DNA of 64,000 bases from CAVUAN01 sp963739435 (GTDB lineage Bacteria > Acidobacteriota > Thermoanaerobaculia > UBA5066 > Gp7-AA6). The first letter of the stretch is position 1. Each line of letters starts with the position of its first letter. The notes beneath the pieces were generated by a model, which searched no databases, had not been told where the DNA came from, and saw only the letters and a list, made by a program, of their open reading frames with translations. Position numbers and translations under genes: made by a program. Shown here piece by piece: positions 49,765 to 58,815 of this stretch. Location: positions 124,001-188,000 of the forward strand of contig CAVUAN010000008.1 in NCBI GenBank assembly GCA_963739435.1, written 5' to 3'.

Positions 49765-50942
49765 AGGCCCGCGAAAAGGCTACTTCGGAGCTTACGGAGG
49801 CCAATTTGCGCCCGAAACGCTCATGGCGCCGCTCGCCTCGCTCGAGAGGGCGTTTGATCGGTTCCGCAAAGACCGGCGCTTCCGGGCCGAGCTCGACGAC
49901 CTGCTGCATTCCTACGCCGGCCGGCCGACCCCGCTTTCATTTGCCGCAGGCCTCACCGCCCGCGGGGGAGGCGCGAAGATCGTCCTGAAGCGCGAGGATC
50001 TCCTCCACACCGGCGCCCACAAGCTCAACAACTCCCTCGGCCAGGTCCTGCTGGCACAAAAGAATGGGCAAGACCCGCATCGTCGCCGAGACCGGCGCGG
50101 GGCAGCACGGCGTCGCGACGGCGGCCGCCGCGGCCAAGCTCGGCTTGCCGTGCCGCGTGTACATGGGATCCATCGACATGGAGAGGCAGGCGCCCAACGT
50201 GTCGCGCATGCGTCTCTTCGGCGCCGAGGTCGTGTCCGTCGACTCCGGTTCGCGCACGTTGAAGGACGCCATCAACGAGGCCATGCGCGACTGGACGGAG
50301 AACGTCGCGTCGACGCACTACGTGCTCGGCTCGGCGCTCGGCCCGCATCCGTATCCGACGATCGTGCGGGAATTCCAGTCGGTCATCGGGAAGGAAGCGC
50401 GAGCGCAGTTCCGCAAGCTCGCGGGACGAGACCCCCAGGCGGCGGTGGCCTGCGTGGGTGGCGGGTCGAACGCGATCGGCCTCTTTGCGGCCTACCTCGA
50501 CCGTCCTTCGAAGACGAAGCTCTACGGTGTCGAGGCGGGAGGCCGTTCTTCGCGTCCCGGCGACCACGCCGCGCGCTTTGCCGGAGGCGCTCTCGGAGTC
50601 CTGCACGGGACATTGACGATGTTGCTGCAGGATGAAGCGGGCCAGGTCCTGCCCACCCACTCGGTCTCGGCCGGCCTCGACTATCCGGCGGTCGGCCCGG
50701 AGCACGCCAGCCTGAACGACTCCGGCCGGGTCACGTACGTGAAAGTTTCCGATGACGAGGCGCTCGACGCCTTCGAGATTCTTTCGGGCAGCGACGGAAT
50801 CCTGCCTGCCCTCGAGAGCGCCCATGCCATCTCCTTCGCGCTCACACTCGCCGCGAAGATGCCGAAGTCGAGCTGGATCCTGGTCAACCTGTCGGGCAGG
50901 GGAGACAAGGACCTCGCGGAGTACGAGCGGGTGAGGGGATGA
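49748..50942 (+). CDS. trpB: Tryptophan synthase beta chain, one frameshift
   Basis: PLP enzyme that condenses indole with serine. Canonical TrpB1 features: KGYFGAYGGQFAPETLM, the PLP-binding Lys in GAHKLNNSLGQVLLA, ETGAGQHGVATA, CVGGGSNAIGLF (phosphate loop) and VSAGLDYPAVGPEHA. A single surplus A near 50062 splits the gene; deleting it gives QKMGKTRIVAETGAG. About 398 residues. Separated from trpA by a 79-bp repeat-rich gap. Confidence 0.92.
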
Positions 50943-51021
50943 TTGGTTCACTGGCTCATTGCTTCATCGGTTCATTGGATATCGGGTCATTGAATCAATG
51001 AGTCAATGAGTCAGTGAATCA
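50943..51021. repeat. Imperfect hairpin built of TCATTG/CAATGA units
   Basis: The left half is made of TTCATTGG/CTCATTG-type units and the right half of TCAATGAG-type units, giving an imperfect inverted repeat of about 32 bp per arm around ATATCGGG. It fills the trpB-trpA gap. Confidence 0.6.
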
Positions 51022-51036
51022 ATGGACCGATTCCCC

Positions 51037-51834
51037 ATGACCCGGATCGACGAAGCCTTCCGAAAGGCCGCGGCAGAGAAGAGAGCCGCCTTCATCGCGT
51101 ACCTCACGGCGGGCGATCCGACACCCGCGGCGACAGTCGCGATGGCGCTGGCGCTCGATCGGGCGGGAGCCGACGTGCTGGAGCTCGGCGTGCCGTTCTC
51201 CGACCCCATCGCCGACGGTCCGGTGCTCCAGCGGGCATCCGAGCGGGCTCTGTCCGCGGGCACGGATCTCGACACCGTCTTCGAGATCGCGCGCGAGATC
51301 AGGAGCGCCACCCCGCTCGCCCTCGTCCTCTTTTCGTACCTGAACCCGCTGCTGCGCCCGGGCGTCACCCGCTCAGCCGGGGAGGCGCGCGCGGCCGGGT
51401 TCGACGGCGTTCTCGTGACGGACCTTCCTCCCGAGGAGGCGGGCGCCATCCGTCCGGCATTTCGGCAGGCCGGGCTCGACACCGTGTTTCTCGTCTCTCC
51501 CACCTCCGGAGCCGAGCGCATGGCGCGGGCCGCCCGGCTCTCCTCCGGTTTCCTCTATGTCGTGAGCCGCCCGGGCACGACAGGGGTCCGACAGCATCTG
51601 CCGGCCGGCCTTGCCGGAACCGTGCGCCGAGCCCGCAAGGCGGCCGGCCGGCTGCCAGTCGCCGTCGGGTTCGGCATCGCGACACCGGAGGCGGCGAGCC
51701 AGGCGGCGGCCCTCGCCGATGGGGTCGTGGTCGGCTCGGCCCTGGTCCGGGCCGCCGAGGAAGCCGGGGAGAAACGGGTCGAGGCGGTCGAGGGGTTGGC
51801 CCGGTCCCTGGCGAAAGCCTGCCGGAAGAACTAG
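51037..51834 (+). CDS. trpA: Tryptophan synthase alpha chain
   Basis: Cleaves indole-3-glycerol phosphate to indole, passed to TrpB. Both catalytic acids are in view: Glu in LELGVPFSDPIADGP and the following Asp. LVTDLPPEEAGAIRP and FLVSPTSGAERM are standard, and GFGIATPEAASQA leads to the phosphate site GVVVGSAL. The frame is intact. ATG 51037 (MTRIDEAFRKA) is favoured; ATG 51022 would take five codons from the repeat-derived leader. Confidence 0.92.
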   Translation: MTRIDEAFRKAAAEKRAAFIAYLTAGDPTPAATVAMALALDRAGADVLELGVPFSDPIADGPVLQRASERALSAGTDLDTVFEIAREIRSATPLALVLFSYLNPLLRPGVTRSAGEARAAGFDGVLVTDLPPEEAGAIRPAFRQAGLDTVFLVSPTSGAERMARAARLSSGFLYVVSRPGTTGVRQHLPAGLAGTVRRARKAAGRLPVAVGFGIATPEAASQAAALADGVVVGSALVRAAEEAGEKRVEAVEGLARSLAKACRKN

Positions 51835-51861
51835 TTTCGAGTTTCGGCTCTAAACTCCCCC

Positions 51862-52557
51862 ATGAGGGCGGAGGGTCAGTACCTCAAGGCCTTGAGTCGG
51901 GCCGATCTCTCAGCCGAGGCCCTGCGGGACATCCTGGCCGACCGTTCGGCGCGCAAGTACCACGCCGTCCGCCGGGCTCTCGCCGCGCACCCCAGGACGC
52001 CCCGCCGCGAGGCCCTCTCGCTCGTTTCGACCCTCTATTGGCGGGATCTCGCGCATCTTTCGGCCGACATGCAGGCCAACCCGGAGGTTCGGAGGGCGGC
52101 CGACAGGGATCTCCTGCGCCGTCTCCCGGAGATGGCCCTGGCCGAGCGCGTGGACCTGGCGAAATCCGTGGGCCGGGGGACCCTGGCCTTCCTGCGCCTA
52201 GACCCCGATCCCCGGGTCGTATCCGCGGTTCTCGACAACAGGTTTGCAACCGAGCCCGATGTCGTCCAGGCGGCCGCCCGGATCGAAACGACTGCGGCGG
52301 TCCTCGAAGTCATCGCCCTCCACCCGCGCTGGAGCCTGCGGGCAGGGGTCCGCAGCGCCCTGCTCCGCAATCCCGGCCTGCCAAGATCGCTCGCCCTCGG
52401 GCTCCTGAGCCGGGCCAGCCGGGACGACCTGCTGGGCCTGGCCTCCACTCCGGGCGTCTCGCGGTTTTTGCGCCTCTGTGCGCAAAGGGTTCTTGCGGAA
52501 CGGGGCGGCGGGGACTACGATCAAAACTCCGACAAACTCGGGATTGAAAGAGGATGA
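51862..52557 (+). CDS. Conserved hypothetical with HEAT-like helical repeats
   Basis: A 231-residue, all-helical protein without signal or membrane segments. Repeated helices (SAEALRDILADRSARKYHAV, NPEVRRAADRDLLRRLPEM, DPRVVSAVLDNRFATEPDV) suggest a HEAT/armadillo-like solenoid, similar to DUF2336/leucine-rich-variant proteins. Its stop overlaps the rodZ ATG. Function unknown; likely a scaffold linked to RodZ and the following gene. Confidence 0.7.
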   Translation: MRAEGQYLKALSRADLSAEALRDILADRSARKYHAVRRALAAHPRTPRREALSLVSTLYWRDLAHLSADMQANPEVRRAADRDLLRRLPEMALAERVDLAKSVGRGTLAFLRLDPDPRVVSAVLDNRFATEPDVVQAAARIETTAAVLEVIALHPRWSLRAGVRSALLRNPGLPRSLALGLLSRASRDDLLGLASTPGVSRFLRLCAQRVLAERGGGDYDQNSDKLGIERG

Positions 52558-53433
52558 CCGAAACTCCGGCTTTGAGCTTCGGCGAGGAGCTTCGCCGTGA
52601 ACGCGTCGTGCGGGAGATCCCTCTCGAGGAGATCGCCGCAGCGACGAAGATCTCGATTCGCCTGCTGACCGCGCTCGAGCGAAGCGATCTCTCGAAACTG
52701 CCCGCTCCCATCTTCACGCGCGGGTTCATTCGCGCGTACGCGCGTCACATCGGCATCGACCCGGACGAGAAGGTCAACGCGTACCTCGCCGACCTGGCCG
52801 GGGGAGACCCCGAAGCTCCGGCCGCAAAGTCCGCGCGTCCGCGCTCGCGGTTCTGGCGGGGACGCCGCTCGACGGCCGGCATGATCGTCGTGATCGTCGC
52901 GGGCATTCTCCTGGTCCTCGGGCTGATCGCGAATCCTCAGAGGATTCCGCGCAAGCCGCTCGCGCGCGTGGCGCCGCCCGCCACATCCGTCGCTTTCCGC
53001 AACGTCGGCGTTTCGAGCGAGCCCACTCCGATCATTCGCCAGGATGCGGCGCTCGTCCGTCAGGACGTGGCGGTGCCGGCCTCCGTGCCTGCTCCGCCGC
53101 CGGCCGGGGCCGAGGCCGGAGCTCCGGCTCCAGCTCCGGCTGCTGCAGCTTCGGAGAAGCCGCCGGCGCCCGGTGCCCGGCATCGTCTCGCTCCTGCTCG
53201 AGTTCGACGATGACTCGTGGACGAAGCTCGACGCCGACGGGCGCACCATTTTCACGGGCATCCTGCGCCGCGGCGAGCGGAAGACCTTCGAAGCCCGGAA
53301 AGGCTTCTCGATCACTCTCGGCAACGCGGGCGGCGTCCGGGTCACGTTGGACGGCCGCGCTCTGGCGCGTCTCGGACAGTCGGGCGAGGTCGTTCGCGAC
53401 CTGCGCCTGCCCGGCCCGCCTGCCCGGGGCTGA
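52554..53433 (+). CDS. RodZ-like helix-turn-helix membrane protein, one frameshift
   Basis: An N-terminal Xre-type HTH (LSFGEELRRERVVREIPLEE, FTRGFIRAYARHIGIDPDE) covers residues 8-75, a single membrane helix (AGMIVVIVAGILLVLGLIA) residues about 108-127, then an Ala/Pro-rich linker and, after a one-base shift near 53172, a beta domain of the DUF4115 type (LEFDDDSWTKLDADGRTIF...GERKTFEA). This is the RodZ architecture, which links MreB to the cell wall machinery. No mreB is in the window. Confidence 0.8.
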
Positions 53434-53456
53434 CGGCCGCTAACCCCTCCACTCCT

Positions 53457-54542
53457 TTGGCCAACCTCGATCCGGCCGAGCCTCGGGATCTGATCTCGCT
53501 GCTGCGGACGGGCGATGCCCCTCTCGAGCTGCGCCAGTTTGCGGCCCGCGGCCTCCTGCCCCTGGACGCGGACGACCAGATGCGCGCTCTGCTCGTCGTC
53601 GTCGGCGACGAAGACAAGGACACGGCCGACGCCGCGCAGGAGAGGCTGGCCGCCACTCCGCCCGAGGACTTCTCGCGCTTCATGCGCAACGCCGATCCGA
53701 CCGGAATGGAGATCGACGTCATCGCGCGGAGGACCGAGGACCCTTTGGTGCTCGAGCAGATCATCCGGCATCGGAATGTCGCCGACGAGACTCTCGAGGT
53801 CCTCGCCGGCACGGTCTCGGGGACGGCCCAGGAAGCGCTCGTCATCAACCAGGTTCGCTTGCTCCGGCAGCCTAGCCTGATCGACGCGCTGTTTGCGAAC
53901 CCGTCCCTGACTGCCGACGGCCGCAGGCGGCTGAACGAGATCCGCGAGGAGTTCTTCGAGAAGGAGGAGCGCCGCAAGGAGGCCGAGCGCAAGCGCCTGG
54001 AGGAGGAGGCGGCGGCGCTGGCCGCGCCCGGGGCGCTCACGGCCGAAGAGCAGGCCGAGGTCGACGCCGCGCTGGCCGAGGAGGGCGGCAAGACGACCCT
54101 GACGGACGAGGAATTCAGGCGGCTCATCAGCGAGGGCGGCATCCACCGGAAGATCACGACCATGACCGTCTCGGAGAAGATCAAGCTCGCCTATTCGGGC
54201 GGCAAGGATGAGCGGCGGATCCTGGTCGGCGACGCCAACAAGCTGGTCGGCCTGGCGGTTTTGAAGTCGCGCGGCATCACGATCAACGAAGTCGAGAACA
54301 TCTGCCAGATGCGCCATCTGGCGGACGAGATCTTCCGGATCATCGCGGGAAGGCGCGAGTGGATCCGTAAGCCCGGGATCATTCTCGCGCTGGTCAAGAA
54401 CCCGAAAGTGCCGCTGACGATCACGATGGGGATCCTCCGGCATGTCCCGTTGCGAGATCTGCGCCACGTCTCCCGAGACCCGAACCTGGCCGAGGGGCTG
54501 CGGATCATGGCCAAGAAGATTCTCGACGATAAGCGCCGGTAA
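53457..54542 (+). CDS. Conserved hypothetical, HEAT-like with charged coiled coil
   Basis: About 361 residues, soluble. The first half is helical and HEAT-like (LRTGDAPLELRQFAARGLLP, RTEDPLVLEQIIRHRNVADE). A charged coiled coil follows (FFEKEERRKEAERKRLEEEA). The conserved C-terminal domain (TVSEKIKLAYSGGKDERRIL, GILRHVPLRDLRHVSRDPN) resembles proteins I associate with Acidobacteriota and Myxococcota. TTG 53457 is the likely start; CTG 53430 overlaps the RodZ stop. The frame is intact. Function unknown. Confidence 0.7.
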   Translation: MANLDPAEPRDLISLLRTGDAPLELRQFAARGLLPLDADDQMRALLVVVGDEDKDTADAAQERLAATPPEDFSRFMRNADPTGMEIDVIARRTEDPLVLEQIIRHRNVADETLEVLAGTVSGTAQEALVINQVRLLRQPSLIDALFANPSLTADGRRRLNEIREEFFEKEERRKEAERKRLEEEAAALAAPGALTAEEQAEVDAALAEEGGKTTLTDEEFRRLISEGGIHRKITTMTVSEKIKLAYSGGKDERRILVGDANKLVGLAVLKSRGITINEVENICQMRHLADEIFRIIAGRREWIRKPGIILALVKNPKVPLTITMGILRHVPLRDLRHVSRDPNLAEGLRIMAKKILDDKRR

Positions 54543-54565
54543 GGCCCCTCAGACCCCCCCGGCCC

Positions 54566-54594
54566 TTGCCGGGATCGCCCGTTTCTCGTATGGT
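54566..54594 (+). promoter_or_regulatory. Probable promoter of the J-domain/TPR gene
   Basis: TTGCCG (54566-54571), 17-base spacer, TATGGT (54589-54594), giving a leader of about 35 bases before ATG 54636. Confidence 0.5.
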
Positions 54595-54635
54595 AGGTAT
54601 TCGAAAAACTATCTGGCTCGAGACGATCGGAGACG

Positions 54636-55264
54636 ATGCCCCGAGAAGCCGACTACTACGACCTGCTCGGAGTGGCGAGAGACGCCACCGAGACGGACAT
54701 CCGGGAACGCTTTCGCGTGCTCGCGCGCGAGGCGCATCCGGACCGGGCGCCCAAAGATAAGAAGGCGGAGGCGGAGGCTCATTTCCAGGACCTGACGGAA
54801 CGCCGTCAACGTTTTGTCCAACCCCGCCGGCGCAAGGCCTACGACATGGACCAGGCCATGGCGGCGAGCTCGTCGCGTCCGGGGGAGACGGCGATTCCGT
54901 TTACCAGAACTACATGAACCAGGGAATCGACGCTTTCCAGGAGAAGCAGTGGGCGGAGGCTGCCGGCAACTTCGCCCTGGCGGTGCACCGCAACGCCAAG
55001 GACGCGAAGGCCCAGCACTACCTCGGCCTGGCTTCGGCCCGCTCCGGAGACATGCGCGCGGCCGTCAAGGCCCTCGAGACGGCCATGGCGCTCGATCAGC
55101 AGAACGTCCGGATCCACAAGGACGCCGCGCAGGTCATGAAGCAAGCCGGCATGCTCGTGAAAGCCGAAAAGGCTCTGCAGGAGGCCCTGCGCTGGGACCC
55201 GGGGGCGGCCGATGTGCGCCGCTCGCTCGAAGAGATCCGCGCTCAGCGGGTGGCGAAAGGCTAG
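54636..55264 (+). CDS. J-domain protein with TPR repeats, frameshifted
   Basis: An N-terminal DnaJ domain (DYYDLLGVARDATETDIRER; HPD motif in EAHPDRAP) likely recruits a DnaK-type chaperone. The middle reads correctly (LTEAVNVLSNPARRKAYD) only with a compensated pair of shifts near 54800-54830; a further shift near 54890 leads into two or three TPR-like helices (GIDAFQEKQWAEAAGNFALA; AKAQHYLGLASARSGDM). About 208 residues. It ends three bases before the phosphatase gene. Confidence 0.75.
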
Positions 55265-55267
55265 CGC

Positions 55268-56080
55268 GTGACCGCTCCGATCGCGTTTGGCCTCTCCGAT
55301 GTCGGACGAAAGCGAAAGCACAACGAGGACAACTACGCCCTCGACATGGACGAGGGCCTCTTCATCGTGGCCGACGGCATGGGCGGCCATGCGGCCGGCG
55401 AGGTTGCGTCGAAGATCACCGTCGAGACGATCGCCGAGTTCATCGCCTCCACGCGCCAGAAGGAGGAGGCGACCTGGCCGTTCAAGTACAACCACTCCCT
55501 CAACTTCAACAGCAACCGTCTCGCCGTGGCCATCGAGAAGGCCAACGAGCGCGTCATGGCTGCCGTCGCCGCCCAGCCGTGGCTGAAGGGCATGGGCACG
55601 ACGGTCGTCGCCGGCCTCTTGAACGAGAAGATCCTCGCCCTTGCCCACGTTGGCGACAGCCGCGCCTACCTCTACCGCGGGGGACAGCTCTCGCGCCTGA
55701 CCGACGACCACTCGTGGGTTCACGAGCAGGTGGCCGCGGGCATCCTCACGGAGGACGAAGCGAAGTCGCACCCGCTCAAGAACGTCGTGACGCGAGCGCT
55801 CGGGGGAGGGCCTTCGGTTGCGCCGGACCTCCAGGAGCTGGCGTTCCTGCCCGGCGATCTCTACCTGTTCTGCTCGGACGGCCTGACGACGATGCTCTCG
55901 GACGAGGAGATCGGGGAGGCGGCAGCGGCCGAGCCGGATCCCGAAAAGCTCTGTCAGAACCTGATCGAGCAGGCCAACGAACGGGGCGGAGTGGACAACA
56001 TCACGGTCGTGGCCGTGCTCATCCCCGAGGGCGCTGCGACCGCTGAAAAGGCGGAAGCCGCAACGGGAGCTTCGTCCTAG
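55268..56080 (+). CDS. PP2C-family protein serine/threonine phosphatase
   Basis: A 270-residue Stp1/PrpC-type metal-dependent phosphatase that reverses Ser/Thr kinase signalling. Conserved motifs: SDVGRKRKHNEDNY, FIVADGMGGHAAGE, GMGTTVVAGLL, AHVGDSRAYLYR, DHSWVHEQV, FLFCSDG-like YLFCSDGLTTML, and GGVDNITVVAV, which together supply the metal-binding Asp residues. A 16-residue Ala-rich tail follows. GTG 55268 is the start. No kinase gene is in the window. Confidence 0.9.
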   Translation: MTAPIAFGLSDVGRKRKHNEDNYALDMDEGLFIVADGMGGHAAGEVASKITVETIAEFIASTRQKEEATWPFKYNHSLNFNSNRLAVAIEKANERVMAAVAAQPWLKGMGTTVVAGLLNEKILALAHVGDSRAYLYRGGQLSRLTDDHSWVHEQVAAGILTEDEAKSHPLKNVVTRALGGGPSVAPDLQELAFLPGDLYLFCSDGLTTMLSDEEIGEAAAAEPDPEKLCQNLIEQANERGGVDNITVVAVLIPEGAATAEKAEAATGASS

Positions 56081-56107
56081 CGCTCCGCTTTCCCTCTCAA
56101 TCTGGAA

Positions 56108-56136
56108 TTGATCGCGGGAAGGGGCGGGTTTACCCT
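56108..56136 (+). promoter_or_regulatory. Possible promoter of the secreted-protein gene
   Basis: TTGATC (56108-56113), 17-base spacer, TACCCT (56131-56136). The predicted start (about 56143) lies three bases before ATG 56146, so the message would be nearly leaderless. Confidence 0.4.
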
Positions 56137-56145
56137 CAGAGACAG

Positions 56146-57630
56146 ATGCGCGTGACACGAAGCCATTGCCTGCGAGCGGCGGCCGCCTCCGCCTTGACCT
56201 CCGCTCTGATCCTCTGCCCGGCGGCCCGGGCGCAAGAACCGCAGGTGCAGGCCCCGGATCAGCTCGTGCAGCCGCTGCCGCTCCTGCCCACCGGGAGCTG
56301 GGAATCGAGCCCTTACCGCAACTTCGGGCCGACCCAGGCCGTCGCGAGCCGCGTCCTTCTCTCGGACGAGGCCGATGGCCGAGCGCTCGCGGGAGCGCTC
56401 TCGGTCGAGCTTCGCCGGCTGTCTGTCGAGCTCTTCGAGAAGCAGGGCTGGCGCTCGCCTCTGTCTGAAAGCGATCCGCTGCGGGTCTACGTCGCCCGCA
56501 AGGAGGCAGGCGGTGTGCGCCGCCTCGCAATGCGCGGAATCGAGAACGGGTCGCTCCGGCGGCCCGTGATCCAGCTCGACGCCACGGGGCTTTCCGACCG
56601 GGAGATCGCGCGCGAGGTCGGGCGCCTCTTCGCGTTCGCCGTGCTGGCGGCCTACGAGGCGCCGGACGCGAGCTCCTTCACGGCCGCGGCAGCCGACTAT
56701 GTCGCCGCCGTCTCGGAGAGCGCCGAAGAGCGGGAGGCGGCGCAAGCCGCTGCGGCAGCGCCGGAGCTCGACCTGAATCGGGCGCCGGTTTTCGTGACGC
56801 GCCTGTTCGTCGAAGAGCTCGCTCGGGCAGCCGGAGGGCCTGTGGGTCTGCGCGCGGCCTGGGAGCGCTCGCGGGAGACGGGCGAGGCGGTCCGGTCCGT
56901 GGCCCTGCGCCAGGCGGCCGAGACGAGCGGAGAGCCGGCCGAATCGATCGCTCTGCGATTTGCAGCGCGCCTCTATGCGGCCGTCGAAACCGAAGCTCAG
57001 CCGTCGCGGATCGGTGTCGAGGACCTTCTGACGGGCGCCTTCGACACGGCTGCGCCGGCGCCCCTGTCCCTCCGGCATCGGACGTATCTGCCGGGCGAAG
57101 GGGGAACGGCGCTGCGCGTCGCCTGGCCGGCGGAGGGCGGCATGGCCGCTGCCGTCGTGCGCTACCGGGATGTCCAGCTGCCGCCGGACGTCGTCTTCCT
57201 CGAGCCCGGCCTCGTCCGGACTTTTCCTTCCTCGGGTGTGGCCCGTGTCGACTGGGTCGTTCTGGGCGGCACGGCCGGAGCGCCGTCGGCGCCGGCGTTC
57301 TTCGAGCGTGTGGCCGAGTTCCCGTTCGTGGGCTTGAACGCCAGCGCAGAGACCTCCGGCGATGCAGCGCGGCTGCTCTGGACGACCGCCACGCACGAGC
57401 GCCTGGCTGGCTGGGCGATCTTCCGCGAACAGCTCCTGGCCGACGGACGGGTCGTGCGCACCGGGCCGCAGATCGTGCCTTCGACGGGCCAGAGCGACGA
57501 GTCGATGCGCTACGCGTATCTGGACTCCTCGGCCGTTTCCGGGGCCTGGTATCGCTACTCGGTCTGGGCGGTCACCGACGACGGTCTGCTGGCGCGGGCC
57601 TTCTCGGCCACACTCAAGACGGCTGAGTGA
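56146..57630 (+). CDS. Secreted hypothetical protein with peptidase-like helical core
   Basis: A 494-residue exported protein: signal peptide (AAAASALTSALILCPAARA) cleaved near residue 29. Residues 60-300 form an alpha/beta region (ELRRLSVELFEKQGW, IQLDATGLSDREIAREVGRL) reminiscent of gluzincin-like scaffolds, but no HExxH is present. The C-terminal third is beta-rich, with fibronectin III-like strands (ARLLWTTATHERLAGWAIFR; GAWYRYSVWAVTDDGLLARA). The frame is intact. Function unknown. Confidence 0.72.
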   Translation: MRVTRSHCLRAAAASALTSALILCPAARAQEPQVQAPDQLVQPLPLLPTGSWESSPYRNFGPTQAVASRVLLSDEADGRALAGALSVELRRLSVELFEKQGWRSPLSESDPLRVYVARKEAGGVRRLAMRGIENGSLRRPVIQLDATGLSDREIAREVGRLFAFAVLAAYEAPDASSFTAAAADYVAAVSESAEEREAAQAAAAAPELDLNRAPVFVTRLFVEELARAAGGPVGLRAAWERSRETGEAVRSVALRQAAETSGEPAESIALRFAARLYAAVETEAQPSRIGVEDLLTGAFDTAAPAPLSLRHRTYLPGEGGTALRVAWPAEGGMAAAVVRYRDVQLPPDVVFLEPGLVRTFPSSGVARVDWVVLGGTAGAPSAPAFFERVAEFPFVGLNASAETSGDAARLLWTTATHERLAGWAIFREQLLADGRVVRTGPQIVPSTGQSDESMRYAYLDSSAVSGAWYRYSVWAVTDDGLLARAFSATLKTAE

Positions 57631-58424
57631 AGCAGAGCGTGAAGCACGATAAGAAGGTCCGGCGCGAGCCGGACGTCGGCAAGATCATCGACCGCACGAT
57701 CGTGCGTCTGTGGGACACGATCGAAGAGCTCGAGGCCTTGAACCCCGCCGAGCTCCATTTCTACAGGGTGGCGGTGTTCGGGTCTGCGCGGCTGAAAGTA
57801 GACGACCGCGAGTACCAGGATGTGCGGGAGATGGCCTCGCGCCTGACCGCGATCGGCTGCGACATCGTGACGGGCGGCGGCCCCGGGCTGATGGAAGCTG
57901 CCAACGAGGGCGCGGCGCGCTCGCGCGGAACGAGGAAGACCAGGTCTTTCGGCCTGACGATCGCGATCCCCTACGAGAAGGCCAACCCCTATCTCGACAG
58001 CGTGACGGCCCACCGCACGTTCTTCTCGCGGCTCCACCACTTCGTCCGCATGTCCCAGGCCTTCGTGCTCTTTCCGGGCGGTATCGGCTCGGCGCTCGAG
58101 CTGATGATGGTCTGGCAGCTCCTGCAGGTCGGCTTCATGACCGAGCGGCCCGTGATCCTGATGGGCGAGATGTGGCGAGGGCTCGTCGACTGGATGCGCA
58201 AAGAGATGGTGCCGCGCAAGCTCGTCAATCCCGAGGACCTCGATCTCGTCCGCCTCTCGCCGACGATCGAAGAGGCGGTTTCGATCATCGAGGGGCACAA
58301 GCTCAAGTTCGACGCCGCCCGCGAGATGCTGATTCTGGAGGCCCGCCGCGCGGCGCGCGCCGAGAAGGACCCGCCGCCAGCCGTCGAGAACGGCGAGGCC
58401 GACGTGAAAGCTGTTCCGCGATGA
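57627..58424 (+). CDS. LOG-family (lysine decarboxylase-like) protein
   Basis: A 265-residue Rossmann-fold protein of the LOG/TIGR00730-like family, whose members are cytokinin-riboside phosphoribohydrolases or nucleotide hydrolases. The two signature motifs are GGGPGLMEAANEGA and FPGGIGSALELMMVWQ (PGGxGTxxE form, with Ser for Thr). GTG 57627 overlaps the preceding stop; GTG 57639 is an alternative. The 3' end overlaps the convergent NUDIX frame by about 120 bp. Substrate unknown. Confidence 0.83.
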   Translation: MKQSVKHDKKVRREPDVGKIIDRTIVRLWDTIEELEALNPAELHFYRVAVFGSARLKVDDREYQDVREMASRLTAIGCDIVTGGGPGLMEAANEGAARSRGTRKTRSFGLTIAIPYEKANPYLDSVTAHRTFFSRLHHFVRMSQAFVLFPGGIGSALELMMVWQLLQVGFMTERPVILMGEMWRGLVDWMRKEMVPRKLVNPEDLDLVRLSPTIEEAVSIIEGHKLKFDAAREMLILEARRAARAEKDPPPAVENGEADVKAVPR

Positions 58425-58815
58425 TCGCGCCATGGTCGAACGCGAGCTGCAGGCGCCCGATCTCGGCGGGCGCGAACCAGCGCGCCTCGGCCGCGTCGTC
58501 TCCGCCCTTCGCTTCGCCGGAAACCCACCGGCAGTCGTAGAGCACCGTCACGTTGTGGCCCCGCGGGTCGCGGTCCGGCCGCGAATAGACGCCGAGAAGC
58601 GCGCCCACCTCGACCGTCAGGCCGGTCTCCTCCAGCGCCTCGCGCGCGCAGCAGGTCTCCGTCGTCTCACCCCATTCGCAGAATCCGCCCGGAAGCCCCC
58701 AGTGCCCGAGAAACGGCGGCCGCCCCCGCTGGACCAGCAGCAGCCGCCCCTTCCCGTCGCGGATCCACGCGTCGACCGTCAGTTTGGGGGTCTTCGGGTT
58801 CTCGTAGGGATTCAT
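58303..58815 (-). CDS. NUDIX hydrolase
   Basis: Hydrolyses a nucleoside diphosphate linked to another moiety. The Nudix box is complete: GGFCEWGETTETCCAREALE followed by ETGL. The N-terminus (KLTVDAWIRDGKGRLLLVQR) resembles ADP-ribose pyrophosphatase-like members. ATG 58815 overlaps the stop of the DUF559 gene. The final 30 residues are Arg/Pro-rich and antisense to the LOG gene, so the natural stop may lie earlier and be hidden by a frameshift. Confidence 0.82.
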   Translation of the reverse strand: MNPYENPKTPKLTVDAWIRDGKGRLLLVQRGRPPFLGHWGLPGGFCEWGETTETCCAREALEETGLTVEVGALLGVYSRPDRDPRGHNVTVLYDCRWVSGEAKGGDDAAEARWFAPAEIGRLQLAFDHGAIIAEQLSRRPRRSRRLAAGPSRRAPRGGPPESASRGRRRT

